Source: Pseudomonas sp. A-RE-19 (GTDB lineage Bacteria > Pseudomonadota > Gammaproteobacteria > Pseudomonadales > Pseudomonadaceae). From it: 64,000 nt of DNA. The stretch covers positions 142,737 to 206,736 of the forward strand of contig NZ_JAHBDQ010000001.1 of assembly GCF_019956555.1 (NCBI RefSeq), written 5' to 3'. This document shows positions 27,857 to 36,573 of this stretch, in pieces. Below the pieces are notes generated by a model that worked only from the letters and a program-made list of their open reading frames with translations, did no database searches and had not been told where the DNA came from. Within the stretch, counting starts at the first letter, position 1. Each line of letters begins with the position of its first letter. The position numbers were made by a program, and so were the translations under genes.

Positions 27857-28546
27857 ATGAGTGTCCGCTGGTTTGCTTTGCTGTTTTTGCTCATCACCCT
27901 CGGGGCCCAGGCTGGCGCCCCACGCACCTTCAACGAAGCGAAGAAAGTCGCGTGGACGTTGTACGCCCCGCAATCCACCGAGTTTTATTGCGGCTGCAAA
28001 TACACCGGCAACCGTGTGAACCTCGCTGCCTGCGGTTATGTACCGCGCAAAAATGCCAAACGCGCCTCGCGCATCGAGTGGGAACACATTGTCCCGGCCT
28101 GGCAGATCGGTCATCAGCGTGAATGCTGGCAACAAGGTGGTCGCAAGAATTGCACGCGGTACGATCCGACCTATCAAAAGGCCGAGGCTGACTTGCACAA
28201 TCTGGTGCCAAGCATCGGCGAGGTGAATGGCGATCGCAGCAACTTCAGTTTCGGCTGGCTACCCGTGCAATCGGGTCAATACGGCTCGTGCCTGACCCAG
28301 GTCGACTTCAAGGCGAAGAAGGTCATGCCTCGCCCGTCCATTCGCGGCATGATCGCCCGGACTTACTTTTACATGAGCAAGCAGTACGGCTTGCGCCTTT
28401 CCAGACAGGATCGGCAACTGTACGAAGCCTGGAACAAGACTTATCCGGTACAGGCCTGGGAACGTCAGCGCAACCAGAGCGTGGCGTGCGTAATGGGGCG
28501 CGGCAACGAGTTTGTCGGCCCGGTAGACATGAAAGCCTGCGGCTGA
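27857..28546 (+). CDS. endA: Endonuclease I (secreted or periplasmic DNase)
   Basis: 229 residues from ATG 27857. Signal peptide MSVRWFALLFLLITLGAQAG. The nuclease core has the beta-beta-metal motif RIEWEHIVPAW (catalytic His) and, later, DLHNLVPSIGEVNGDRSNF, plus paired cysteines (CGCKY, ECWQQ, NCTRY) for disulfides. It degrades double-stranded DNA outside the cytoplasm. The LexA box upstream of the preceding gene implies DNA-damage induction. Terminator at 28561. Confidence 0.96.
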   Translation: MSVRWFALLFLLITLGAQAGAPRTFNEAKKVAWTLYAPQSTEFYCGCKYTGNRVNLAACGYVPRKNAKRASRIEWEHIVPAWQIGHQRECWQQGGRKNCTRYDPTYQKAEADLHNLVPSIGEVNGDRSNFSFGWLPVQSGQYGSCLTQVDFKAKKVMPRPSIRGMIARTYFYMSKQYGLRLSRQDRQLYEAWNKTYPVQAWERQRNQSVACVMGRGNEFVGPVDMKACG

Positions 28547-28560
28547 CCAGCCACTGAAAC

Positions 28561-28597
28561 AACAAAGGCCTGGGGCATTACACCCCAGGCCTTTGTT
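28561..28597 (+). terminator. Strong bidirectional terminator after endA
   Basis: Perfect 15-bp stem AACAAAGGCCTGGGG / CCCCAGGCCTTTGTT with a 7-base loop. Confidence 0.9.
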
Positions 28598-28752
28598 CGC
28601 TTCTAACCGCCGCTTTTGTTGTGGCGCCGGCAACCCATCAAAGTGAGCGATTCCCTCCGCGCATTGACCCTCCCGGGAATCGACGCCCCCCCCGAAGAGA
28701 AGCGTCCCCGTGGATGCCCTTTACAATGCTCAGCCAAACCTGCGCAGAACGG

Positions 28753-29118
28753 TTACTGAGCCGTCGGATGCTCGACGACCAGCGATTCGATGTTCATTTT
28801 TTTTGCCCTGGCGAGCGCAGCCGTCAAGTCTGCCTGCCTGCCCTCGGCCTCGGCTTTTGAACTGAACGGCCCGACCAGAATACGAACCTTTCCATTTTCC
28901 TTGACGACGTTGGAAACGAAGCTGTGCTCGATCAACCAGCCACTCAGGTCGCTGACCGCCTGGGGTGTTTCGCCCCGCACCTCGACGTCCCATTGAGGGC
29001 CGGTTGTCGCCGCGGGCGCTGAAGCGACTGCCGGTTGCGGCTTTTTAGCGTCAACGCTCTTACTCTCACCGCACCCGGCCAACGTCAGTACTGCCATTAC
29101 CAAGGCCATTTTGCGCAC
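28753..29118 (-). CDS. SPOR-domain lipoprotein
   Basis: 121 residues. Lipoprotein signal MRKMALVMAVLTLAGC (Cys16), a Pro/Ala linker (KKPQPAVASAPAA) and a C-terminal SPOR-type domain (about 45-118: VRGETPQAVSDLSGWL, VRILVGPFSSKAEAE). SPOR domains bind denuded septal peptidoglycan, so a role at the division site is likely. Single gene between endA and rsmE. Confidence 0.85.
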   Translation of the reverse strand: MRKMALVMAVLTLAGCGESKSVDAKKPQPAVASAPAATTGPQWDVEVRGETPQAVSDLSGWLIEHSFVSNVVKENGKVRILVGPFSSKAEAEGRQADLTAALARAKKMNIESLVVEHPTAQ

Positions 29119-29366
29119 AACACTTCCCTCTGAATGCTTAAAGCGGCGATTTTAGCATCCATGGATCCCTCCCGAGTGCCGCAAAATGGGCTCAAAACAA
29201 CGAGAATGATGGTTGTCGCCTCTGTATAGTTACGCCTTGGGAATTAATGCAGCATCTGCGCGTCAGAAAGAGGCACCCAAACTGAGACTTCGCACTAATC
29301 TATACCTAATACCGACCTCTGCACTGTCCCAATCAGGTGCCCTACAAAGCAATCAAGGAGAAAACC

Positions 29367-29561
29367 ATGCTGATACTCACCCGCAAAGTCGGTGAAAGCA
29401 TAAACATCGGTGATGACATTACGATCACCATTCTGGGCGTAAGCGGCCAGCAAGTCAGGATTGGCATCAACGCCCCGAAAGACGTTGCGGTGCATCGCGA
29501 AGAAATCTACCAACGCATTCAGGCTGGCCTGACCGCTCCAGACAAGCCGCAAACCCCCTGA
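29367..29561 (+). CDS. rsmE: CsrA-family translational regulator RsmE
   Basis: 64 residues from ATG 29367. The CsrA fold is intact with RNA-contact residues at both ends: [11 protein letters not shown] (Leu4, Arg6) and [10 protein letters not shown] (Arg44 in HRE). The tail [13 protein letters not shown] and the [16 protein letters not shown] segment match fluorescent-pseudomonad RsmE rather than RsmA. It represses GGA-containing leaders until titrated by Gac-controlled sRNAs. The Shine-Dalgarno context ATCAAGGAG has an A-N-GGA core, consistent with known rsmE autoregulation. Confidence 0.94.
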   Translation: MLILTRKVGESINIGDDITITILGVSGQQVRIGINAPKDVAVHREEIYQRIQAGLTAPDKPQTP

Positions 29562-29753
29562 ATCCTGCCGCAGTCAGTAGCCAGCCCGTTCAGTCTCGAA
29601 TAATGGCTGGCTAAAGATTCAAGCGCCGCATCGCTCTCCACTAGCCTCTCTTTGAGATGCCATCGCAACGTGGAGCCGATACTACCGCCCGTCCCGCATT
29701 ATGACTGTCAGACGTTTCGGATTTGCTGCAAGAAAGCGCTTCCTGCTTCCTGG

Positions 29754-30206
29754 CTAACCGAACGCGACCCCTCGCGCCATTCCCGTCGCAGCGACGACCA
29801 TCAGCATCAGAAGCAGCGCTTCGATATGACTGATACGGGCAAACAGCGTTGCGCGCCCGGTATCGATAGCCGCCCCACGGCCCAGCGCAAGCCGCCATTT
29901 GATCAGCGTCGCCATCGGCACGACTTCAAGCAACAGGATGAAGACAAAGAGTGTCATCTTGAGATGAAACAGAGGTTGGTGAAGGTAGTAGTCAGTGCCT
30001 TTTTCGTACCCGCCAAAGGCTCGCATCCCACCCGTGACCAATAGAATGACGGCAGAGATACCCCATAGATTGTCCGCCATCAAAACACTGCGCGCTTCCC
30101 CCACCCCAGCAACCAGGCGACGTAAAGCCGTGCCGCGGGTCAATACGGCCCAGAAGCCCAGCGCAAAGGCCAAGAGATGAATCGCCGCCAGAAACCATTG
30201 AGCCAT
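29754..30206 (-). CDS. DUF2214-like four-helix membrane protein
   Basis: 150 residues from ATG 30206 (MAQWFLAAIHLL), 7 bases after AAGGAG; longer starts are rejected. Four hydrophobic segments with conserved-looking polar sites (GVGEARSVLMADNLWGISAV, YYLHQPLFHLKM) fit the DUF2214 family. Inner membrane. A conserved His in HLL, and one in HQPLFHLK, could bind heme or a cofactor, but that is inference. Function unknown. Confidence 0.8.
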   Translation of the reverse strand: MAQWFLAAIHLLAFALGFWAVLTRGTALRRLVAGVGEARSVLMADNLWGISAVILLVTGGMRAFGGYEKGTDYYLHQPLFHLKMTLFVFILLLEVVPMATLIKWRLALGRGAAIDTGRATLFARISHIEALLLMLMVVAATGMARGVAFG

Positions 30207-30300
30207 CGACATACTCCTTATGGATGAAGTTGAATCAGCCCTACAGTAGTAGTCCATCGTGCGCGATTTGCCCACGCACGTGGCTTAGCCCGCCACTGAC

Positions 30301-30493
30301 ATGAGGTCACTCTGCGTAAGTTTCTATCGGCTGATCTGGCAACGCACCAGCTCGATCACCCTGGCGACGGTCAAGCAACATCTGTTGCTGGCGGTGATCA
30401 GTAGCTTGATTGGGGGTGTCATGGTGCTTTTCGTCAGGGCGACCAATGTGCCGGGCATCTCAATAGCCGATTCTGTTGGCAAACAATGGACGC
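30301..30493 (+). pseudogene. Possible remnant of an ABC permease N-terminus
   Basis: Frame from ATG 30301 reads FYRLIWQRTSSITLATVKQH, then LLLAVISSLIGGVMVLFV, an N-terminal amphipathic helix plus one TM as in osmoprotectant-type permeases. It then runs into a terminator. Too short for a working transporter, so a decayed fragment or a chance frame. Confidence 0.3.
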
Positions 30494-30529
30494 AAAAAAA
30501 AGCCGGGCTCCTGATGGATACCCGGCTTT
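30494..30529 (-). terminator. Terminator of the Gly-rich protein gene
   Basis: AAGCCGGG / CCCGGCTT stem with an 8-T run on the minus strand, 15 bases after the Gly-rich gene. Confidence 0.9.
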
Positions 30530-30543
30530 GAGAATTCTTGGAC

Positions 30544-31266
30544 TCAATCCGTTCTGTTTGAAATCGAAGTACGAGCGTTGCTTAAGCCTTTCGCATTGTG
30601 ATCGCCAGGCGTAGTGGTCGAAATGGCAGAGGCCTTCGTTATCCCTCGTGTATCCCGGGAATTCGCGATGCCCGAAGTCACCGAACCATGACCGCTGTCA
30701 CCGTTTCGATCGCTACCGTAGTGGTTGCCACTGATGCCATGGTCCCGAACAGCCCTGCCTGCATGATCGCTGCTCAAACCATCGCCGCGGCCAATCGAAG
30801 TGCGAGCGTTGCTTAATCCTTTCGCATTGTGATCGCCAGGCGTAGTGGCCGAAATGGCAGAGGCCTTCGTTATACCTCGTGTATCCCGGGAGTTCGCGAT
30901 GCCCGAAGTCACCGAACCATGACCGCTGTCACCGTTTCGATCGCTACCGTAGTGGTTGCCTCTGATGCCATGGTCCCGAACAGCCTTGCCAGCGTGATCG
31001 CTGCTCAAACCATCGCCTCGGCCATTGCTGACACCACCGGAATGGCCGGAACCACCCTGGCCGCCGCTGCCGCCATTACCGCCACCGTTTCCGCCACCAT
31101 TGCCGCCGCCATTGCCGCCACCGTTACCACCACCACCACCACCACCACCACCACCCTTCGCGTAGGCGGAGCTCATGATGGATAGGTCAGCAGGGAGCAA
31201 TGGCGCAGCTGCAAGCATCATCACGCATGACATGACCGCAATAAAATTCTTGTTTTTTAATAACAT
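30544..31266 (-). CDS. Exported Gly-rich protein with a 77-residue tandem duplication
   Basis: 240 residues from ATG 31266 (MLLKNKNF). Signal peptide about 1-36, cleaved near SAYA. Then a Gly/Asn tract (GGGGG and GGGN repeats, about 37-70) and two nearly identical 77-residue units starting GRGDGLSSDHAG and ending NARTSI. No known domain. Low-complexity exported proteins of this kind may be surface or matrix components, but no function can be assigned. The upstream neighbour is a CigR-like gene on the same strand. Confidence 0.8.
   Translation of the reverse strand: MLLKNKNFIAVMSCVMMLAAAPLLPADLSIMSSAYAKGGGGGGGGGGNGGGNGGGNGGGNGGGNGGSGGQGGSGHSGGVSNGRGDGLSSDHAGKAVRDHGIRGNHYGSDRNGDSGHGSVTSGIANSRDTRGITKASAISATTPGDHNAKGLSNARTSIGRGDGLSSDHAGRAVRDHGISGNHYGSDRNGDSGHGSVTSGIANSRDTRGITKASAISTTTPGDHNAKGLSNARTSISNRTD
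30562..31023. repeat. Two 231-bp tandem repeats within the Gly-rich gene
   Basis: Copies at 30562-30792 and 30793-31023 are exactly 231 bp apart and differ at only a handful of bases. The unit is 77 codons, so copy number can change without a frameshift. Confidence 0.9.
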
Positions 31267-31443
31267 GATGGGTTTCCATGGGGTTGATATAGCACGGAGT
31301 AATTGACCCCTTTGCTCCCCCACAGTTCAAAGAACGACGACCAGCGGGCAGGCAATGTGCTGCTACCGAACATGCACACTGCCTCCCGTGATTTTGCTGA
31401 TGGTTATGCTGCAAAGACGCGATAGGAATTTGTCGCTTTCACA

Positions 31444-31911
31444 TCAATCGAACGCGCCATCAAGAACCTCATAAATAATCCCGGTGGCGATGGCCACCAG
31501 CAACAAATCAGTGCCAGCCTGCTGCCACTCATAGCCATCGTAGTGCGGAAGCCTGCCGAGCAATCGGCCGTCGAGTTTTTTGGCGATACCCGGCGGTAGA
31601 GGTTTTCCGCGGGCGAGGTTCTTTTGAATGCCAGGCGGCAAGGCAGGCCCGGGACTCCAGTAGTCACGATAACCGCCAACGATTCCAAGGACGCTACCGT
31701 GGTTGATGCTCGGGCCGTGACTCCAATCGTCACCCCCTGAACCTTTCCCCTTGTTTCCATGGCCGGAGTTGCCATGGTCCTGAACATATTGAGGATTTCC
31801 CTTGCCGCCTCCCTGACCCTTACCGTTTCCCGGGTCGGCCAATGCAGTCGCGGAACCGGACACCAGGGCAAGACAGGTCACAGCGGCAATCAACGAGCGA
31901 GATCTAAACAT
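31444..31911 (-). CDS. CigR/RcnB-like exported protein
   Basis: 155 residues from ATG 31911 (MFRSRSL). A signal peptide MFRSRSLIAAVTCLALVSGS.. cleaves near ALA. Then a Gly/Asn/His-rich section (GNGKGQGGGKGN, HGNSGHGNKGKG), then PPGIQKNLARGKPLPPGIAKKL and a C-terminal hydrophobic segment LLLVAIATGIIYEVL. The PPGI-AKKL repeats and C-terminal TM are hallmarks of the CigR anti-virulence-like family. Envelope location. Function in pseudomonads unknown. Confidence 0.85.
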   Translation of the reverse strand: MFRSRSLIAAVTCLALVSGSATALADPGNGKGQGGGKGNPQYVQDHGNSGHGNKGKGSGGDDWSHGPSINHGSVLGIVGGYRDYWSPGPALPPGIQKNLARGKPLPPGIAKKLDGRLLGRLPHYDGYEWQQAGTDLLLVAIATGIIYEVLDGAFD

Positions 31912-32085
31912 ATCCGTTCTCTCAGAAAAGGGATGCATCTTGCAATGTAGACGCTTATGGCTGTGTTAGTTCGGAAAGTGTGTTCATTGGAGGTGGGCGT
32001 TGAAAGGGGCTTTGGGAAGGTTATGCAAATCGCAGTGTCTAGTCCTGAAACAGGTGTAAACCTTATTCAGGACGGGACACAGACA

Positions 32086-32117
32086 ACAAAAAAGGGCCCA
32101 CCTTTCGGTGAGCCCTT
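32086..32117 (-). terminator. Terminator of tRNA-Val(GAC)
   Basis: AAGGGC-CACC / GGTG-GCCCTT imperfect stem with a T-run on the minus strand, downstream of the tRNA. Confidence 0.85.
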
Positions 32118-32146
32118 CTAGACCGCCCAGCAGAGCGGATTTTGTT

Positions 32147-32223
32147 TGGTAGGCGCGATTGGACTCGAACCAACGACCCCCACCATGTCAAGGTGGTGCT
32201 CTAACCAACTGAGCTACGTGCCT
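32147..32223 (-). tRNA. tRNA-Val (anticodon GAC)
   Basis: 77 nt with encoded CCA. Anticodon stem CCACC/GGTGG encloses TTGACAT, so the anticodon is GAC. Confidence 0.97.
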
Positions 32224-32406
32224 GCTGTGAGGCGGCATTCTACGGAATTCCGGAGGGGTGTCAACACCTTTTTTTCACCTAACCCTATGAATATGCAAAA
32301 TATTTAATTTTGCTGTGGCAAAGAAGATTTTCCGGTGGCTGGCGGTCGATTTTTAACTCGGGTAGGATCGAGGCACTCGTAAAATATATTAAACAGAGGC
32401 TGCAGG

Positions 32407-33690
32407 ATGGCGAACACCCCCTACCCGGAATCCTATTACGCCGCATCGGCCAATGCGGCGCCGCTGCGCCCGGTTTTGCAGGACGATGTAGAAACTGATG
32501 TCTGTGTGATTGGCGCCGGTTATACCGGTCTGTCCTCAGCCCTGTTTCTGCTGGAGAACGGTTTTCGGGTAACGGTCCTGGAAGCGGCCAAGGTGGGTTT
32601 TGGCGCGTCAGGGCGCAACGGTGGCCAGATCGTTAACAGCTACAGCCGCGATATCGATGTGATCGAGCGCAGTGTTGGCCCCAAGCAAGCTCAGCTACTG
32701 GGGCAAATGGCATTCGAGGGCGCGCGAATCATTCGGGAGCGGGCGGCCAAATACAACATCCAGTGCGACCTGAAGGACGGCGGCGTGTTCGCCGCCATCA
32801 CCGCCAAGCAGATGGGCCATCTGGAATCCCAGAAGCGCCTGTGGGAGCGTTTCGGTCACACGCAACTTGAGCTGCTGGATCAGCGACGCATCCGCGAAGT
32901 GGTGGCTTGCGATCAATACGTCGGCGGCATGCTGGACATGAGCGGCGGGCATATTCATCCACTCAACCTTGCCTTGGGCGAGGCAGCAGCCGTGGAGTCG
33001 CTGGGCGGCACTATTTACGAGCAGTCGCCAGCGGTGCGCATCGAGCGCGGCGCCAATCCGGTGGTGCATACACCTCAGGGCAAGGTCAGGGCCAAATTCA
33101 TTATCGTTGCCGGCAACGCTTACATCGGCAATCTGGTGCCGGAACTGGCAGCCAAGTCGATGCCCTGCGGGACCCAAGTGATCACCACCGAACCCTTGGG
33201 CGATGAATTGGCCAAACGCCTGCTGCCCCAGGACTACTGCGTCGAAGATTGTAACTACCTGCTTGATTACTACCGCCTGAGCGCGGACAAACGTCTGATT
33301 TTCGGCGGCGGCGTGGTGTATGGCGCACGGGATCCGGCGAACATCGAGGCGATCATTCGACCGAAGATGCTCAAGGCCTTCCCGCAACTCAAGGACGTGA
33401 AAATCGATTACGCCTGGACCGGCAATTTCCTGCTGACCCTGTCACGCCTTCCCCAGGTCGGACGGCTGAGCGATAACATCTACTATTCCCAGGGCTGCAG
33501 CGGTCATGGCGTGACATACACACACCTGGCAGGCAAGGTGCTGGCCGAAGCATTGCGCGGTCAGGCCGAGCGCTTCGACGCGTTTGCCGACCTGCCCCAC
33601 TACCCCTTCCCCGGCGGACAACTGCTGCGTACACCGTTCGCTGCGCTGGGTGCCTGGTATTACGGATTACGGGACAAGCTCGGGGTCTGA
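32407..33690 (+). CDS. puuB: Gamma-glutamylputrescine oxidase-type FAD oxidoreductase
   Basis: 427 residues. An N-terminal FAD-binding Rossmann motif VCVIGAGYTGLSSALFLLENG starts at residue 32, followed by GASGRNGGQIVNSYS, typical of PuuB (step two of putrescine degradation, oxidising gamma-glutamylputrescine). The C-terminus has GCSGHGVTYTHLAGKVLAEA. Full-length for the DAO family. Single gene here, without other puu genes, so the physiological amine substrate is inferred. ATG 32407 follows a purine-rich CAGAGGCTGCAGG. Confidence 0.9.
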   Translation: MANTPYPESYYAASANAAPLRPVLQDDVETDVCVIGAGYTGLSSALFLLENGFRVTVLEAAKVGFGASGRNGGQIVNSYSRDIDVIERSVGPKQAQLLGQMAFEGARIIRERAAKYNIQCDLKDGGVFAAITAKQMGHLESQKRLWERFGHTQLELLDQRRIREVVACDQYVGGMLDMSGGHIHPLNLALGEAAAVESLGGTIYEQSPAVRIERGANPVVHTPQGKVRAKFIIVAGNAYIGNLVPELAAKSMPCGTQVITTEPLGDELAKRLLPQDYCVEDCNYLLDYYRLSADKRLIFGGGVVYGARDPANIEAIIRPKMLKAFPQLKDVKIDYAWTGNFLLTLSRLPQVGRLSDNIYYSQGCSGHGVTYTHLAGKVLAEALRGQAERFDAFADLPHYPFPGGQLLRTPFAALGAWYYGLRDKLGV

Positions 33691-33784
33691 CGAGGCCTCC
33701 GCCCCACGACGCTGCTAGCAGCTGCTCAGCAACCATTTGTTCAGGGCCAGCGACGCGAAAGGAGAAAATGCCAAATCGCAGACA

Positions 33785-33815
33785 CAAAAAACCCCGGTCT
33801 TTCGACCAGGGTCTT
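33785..33815 (-). terminator. Terminator downstream of the Asp tRNAs
   Basis: CCC-GGTC / GACC-GGG stem with a single-base bulge on each side; T-run on the minus strand, A-run on the other, so it may act both ways between puuB and the tRNAs. Confidence 0.8.
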
Positions 33816-33898
33816 TGCTATCGACTCGAAACAGACACTGGCTTTACCAGCGGCTTGCTTCGTAGCTCCAAGGCGTTCAGCGGGCCTTGAGGCAGATA

Positions 33899-33975
33899 TG
33901 GCGCAGCGGACGGGACTCGAACCCGCGACCCCCGGCGTGACAGGCCGGTATTCTAACCGACTGAACTACCGCTGC
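33899..33975 (-). tRNA. tRNA-Asp (anticodon GTC), copy 2
   Basis: 77 nt with CCA. Anticodon stem CCGGC/GCCGG encloses CTGTCAC, anticodon GTC. Identical to the copy at 34069-34145. Confidence 0.97.
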
Positions 33976-34068
33976 GTATCGCTTTGGACTTTCGCCCAAG
34001 TAACTCGTCTGACTGGAAAGCTTCGAGGCTTTTCAATCTCGAGGCAGGCGAACCTGACTCGGAAAATA

Positions 34069-34145
34069 TGGCGCAGCGGACGGGACTCGAACCCGCGACC
34101 CCCGGCGTGACAGGCCGGTATTCTAACCGACTGAACTACCGCTGC
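34069..34145 (-). tRNA. tRNA-Asp (anticodon GTC), copy 1
   Basis: Same sequence as copy 2, 170 bp apart. In one leftward cluster with tRNA-Val(TAC). Confidence 0.97.
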
Positions 34146-34199
34146 GCGTCGGTGGAGGCTTTTAAAGCTTCCATCTTGCTTTCGCAAGACTCTCGGAAG

Positions 34200-34275
34200 T
34201 GGTGGGTGATGACGGGATCGAACCGCCGACATTCTGCTTGTAAGGCAGACGCTCTCCCAGCTGAGCTAATCACCC
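34200..34275 (-). tRNA. tRNA-Val (anticodon TAC)
   Basis: 76 nt with CCA. Anticodon stem TCTGC/GCAGA encloses CTTACAA, anticodon TAC. First tRNA of the Val-Asp-Asp cluster. Confidence 0.97.
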
Positions 34276-34383
34276 GTTTGCATCTCCGAGGCCGCGAAAT
34301 TTACGCAGGTACCGAAGCTAAGTCAATACCCTGCTTGAAGTTTTTCTGAAAAAGACAAAATTGTGTCTTAACAGTCAGACCGC

Positions 34384-34479
34384 TTTCGCGAGCAAGCCCG
34401 CTCCCACACTGGATCTGCGACAGACCACTGGTTTGTGATCGACATAAATTCAGTGTGGGGGGCGGGCTTGCTCACGAAG
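34384..34479. repeat. Paired REP element (REPIN), GCGAGCAAGCCCGCTCCCAC type
   Basis: Imperfect inverted copies: TTCGCGAGCAAGCCCGCTCC at 34384 and the complementary arm ending near 34479. One arm carries several changes, so it is an older copy. Confidence 0.85.
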
Positions 34480-34525
34480 ACGGCGGCACACTTAACATCA
34501 ATGCTGGCGACAGCGCCACGCCCCG

Positions 34526-35302
34526 TTACTCGCTGTAGATCATCTTCTTGGTCATGCCACCATCGACCACGAACTCCTGGCCCGTGACGAACCCTGCGTT
34601 CCTCGACAGCAACCACGCCACCATCGCCGCCACGTCCTCGACCGTCCCGACCCTGCCCGCCGGATGCTGTGCATGATCGGCGTCAGTCAGCGGCTCGGCA
34701 CGCCGCACCGCCGGGTCCCGCGTGTCGATCCAGCCCGGACTGACCGCATTGACGCGAATCTCCGGCCCAAGGCTGATGGCCAAGGCGTGAGTCAGGGCCA
34801 ATAGACCGCCCTTGCTCGCCGCATAAGCCTCTGTATCGGGTTCCGACTGCGCGGCACGGGTCGAGGCCAGATTAACGATGGCACCGCTGTGAGCGCGCAG
34901 GTACGGCGCACAGTGCTTGGCCAGCAGCATCGGCCCGCTGAGGTTCACCGCCAACACCCGGTTCCAGTAGGCCAGATCGAGGCTTTCCAGGGTGATGTTG
35001 TGCGGGTCAGCCACCGCCGCGTTGCACACCAACGCGTCCAGACGCCCGAACTGCCCCAGCACTTCAGCCACGCCCAGTGTCACCTGAGCTTCATTCGCGA
35101 CGTCCATGGCGATGAACCAGGCGTTCTCACCCAGCACCTTCGCCACTTTCGAACCGCGCTCTCGATCCAGATCGGTCAGCACCACCTGCCAGCCTTCGCT
35201 GATCAGCCAGGCCGCAATGCCCAGGCCAATGCCGCGCGCGGCACCGGTGACCAGTGCGACGCGGCCATGGGTGCCCGTGGTCGGCGTGGACAACTCGATC
35301 AC
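34526..35302 (-). CDS. Short-chain dehydrogenase/reductase
   Basis: 258 residues. A Rossmann NAD(P) motif TGAARGIG at about residue 19-26, NAAV (about 92) and the active-site YAASK with the upstream Ser in NLASTRA; C-terminal GQEFVVDGG is the classical FabG-like SDR ending. Its start overlaps the metZ stop by 4 bases (ATGA), so it is co-translated with metZ. Substrate unknown. Confidence 0.92.
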   Translation of the reverse strand: MIELSTPTTGTHGRVALVTGAARGIGLGIAAWLISEGWQVVLTDLDRERGSKVAKVLGENAWFIAMDVANEAQVTLGVAEVLGQFGRLDALVCNAAVADPHNITLESLDLAYWNRVLAVNLSGPMLLAKHCAPYLRAHSGAIVNLASTRAAQSEPDTEAYAASKGGLLALTHALAISLGPEIRVNAVSPGWIDTRDPAVRRAEPLTDADHAQHPAGRVGTVEDVAAMVAWLLSRNAGFVTGQEFVVDGGMTKKMIYSE

Positions 35303-36510
35303 AAGGCAGCCAACCCGCGCGCCAGATCGGCTTGCAGGTCTGCCACGTCTTCCAGACCGACCGCAATGCGGATCAGGCTGTCACGGATCCCCGCCGCCTC
35401 ACGCTCTTGTGGCGCGAGACGGCCGTGAGAGGTGGTGCTCGGGTGAGTGATGGTGGTTTTGCTGTCGCCCAGGTTGGCGGTGATGGAGATCAGGCGCGTC
35501 GCATCGATAAAGCGCCAGGCGCCCTCTTTGCCGCCCTTGACCTCGAAACTCACGACCGCACCGAAACCCTTCTGCTGACGCTGGGCCAGTTCATGCTGCG
35601 GATGGCTCTTGAGGCCGGCGTAATGGACTTTCTCGATACCGTCCTGCTGCTCCAGCCATTCAGCCAGTTGCTGGGCATTGGCGCAGTGCGCCTTCATGCG
35701 CAGGCTCAGTGTTTCCAGCCCTTTGAGAAAAATCCAGGCGTTGAACGGACTCAAGGTCGGCCCGGCAGTACGCAGGAAACCGACGACTTCTTTCATCTGC
35801 TCGCTACGACCGGCCACGACGCCACCCATGCAACGGCCCTGGCCGTCGATGAACTTGGTCGCCGAGTGCACGACGATGTCCGCGCCCATCTTCAGCGGCT
35901 GCTGCAACGCAGGCGTGCAGAAGCAGTTGTCGACCACCAGCATCGCACCTTTGGCGTGCGCGATTTCCGACAGCGCAGTGATATCCACCAACTCGGCCAG
36001 CGGGTTGGAAGGCGACTCGACGAACAGCAACCTGGTGTTGGCCTTGATCGCCGCATCCCAGCCGGACAAGTCCGCCAGGGGCACGTAATCGACTTCGATG
36101 CCGAAGCGCTTGAAGTACTTCTCGAACAGGCTGATGGTCGAGCCGAACACGCTACGCGACACCAGCACATGATCGCCAGCGCTGCACAGGCTCATCACCA
36201 CCGCCATGATCGCCGCCATGCCGGTCGCCGTGGCCACCGCCTGCTCAGCGCTTTCCAGCGCGGCAATGCGCTCTTCGAACGCGCGCACGGTCGGGTTGGT
36301 GTAGCGCGAGTAAACGTTGCCCGGGACTTCACCAGCAAAGCGCGCGGCCGCGTCGGCGGCAGTACGGAATACATAGCTGGAAGTGAAGAACATCGGATCA
36401 CCGTGTTCGCCTTCCGGCGTGCGGTGCTGACCGGCGCGTACGGCCAGGGTATCGAACGCTACGCCTTCAAGGTCGCTGTCCAGCCGACCGGCATCCCAAT
36501 CCTGACTCAT
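35299..36510 (-). CDS. metZ: O-succinylhomoserine sulfhydrylase
   Basis: 403 residues from ATG 36510, after AAGGAG. PLP-dependent Cys/Met metabolism family: YSRYTNPT near residue 66, the PLP-lysine in [12 protein letters not shown], and [21 protein letters not shown] near the C-terminus. Makes homocysteine from O-succinylhomoserine and sulfide. Pseudomonads use it in place of MetB/MetC. It follows purF, as usual in the genus. Confidence 0.95.
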   Translation of the reverse strand: MSQDWDAGRLDSDLEGVAFDTLAVRAGQHRTPEGEHGDPMFFTSSYVFRTAADAAARFAGEVPGNVYSRYTNPTVRAFEERIAALESAEQAVATATGMAAIMAVVMSLCSAGDHVLVSRSVFGSTISLFEKYFKRFGIEVDYVPLADLSGWDAAIKANTRLLFVESPSNPLAELVDITALSEIAHAKGAMLVVDNCFCTPALQQPLKMGADIVVHSATKFIDGQGRCMGGVVAGRSEQMKEVVGFLRTAGPTLSPFNAWIFLKGLETLSLRMKAHCANAQQLAEWLEQQDGIEKVHYAGLKSHPQHELAQRQQKGFGAVVSFEVKGGKEGAWRFIDATRLISITANLGDSKTTITHPSTTSHGRLAPQEREAAGIRDSLIRIAVGLEDVADLQADLARGLAAL

Positions 36511-36543
36511 GCTGTCACTCCTTGCCTTGTTCGGTAGTAGATA

Positions 36544-36567
36544 CAAAACCGGCCCCTCAGGGCCGGT
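36544..36567 (-). terminator. Terminator after purF
   Basis: ACCGGCCC / GGGCCGGT stem, loop of 4, with a short T-run on the minus strand. Confidence 0.8.
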
Positions 36568-36573
36568 AGAAAC

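Noticed and set aside
29270..29366. A Gac/Rsm sRNA gene beside rsmE
   Set aside because: No repeated GGA hairpins or upstream GacA site seen; only the ANGGA of the Shine-Dalgarno.
31100..31165. Short regular repeats that could suggest a CRISPR array
   Set aside because: They are CCACCA-type codon repeats encoding the Gly tract of the exported protein; no spacers.
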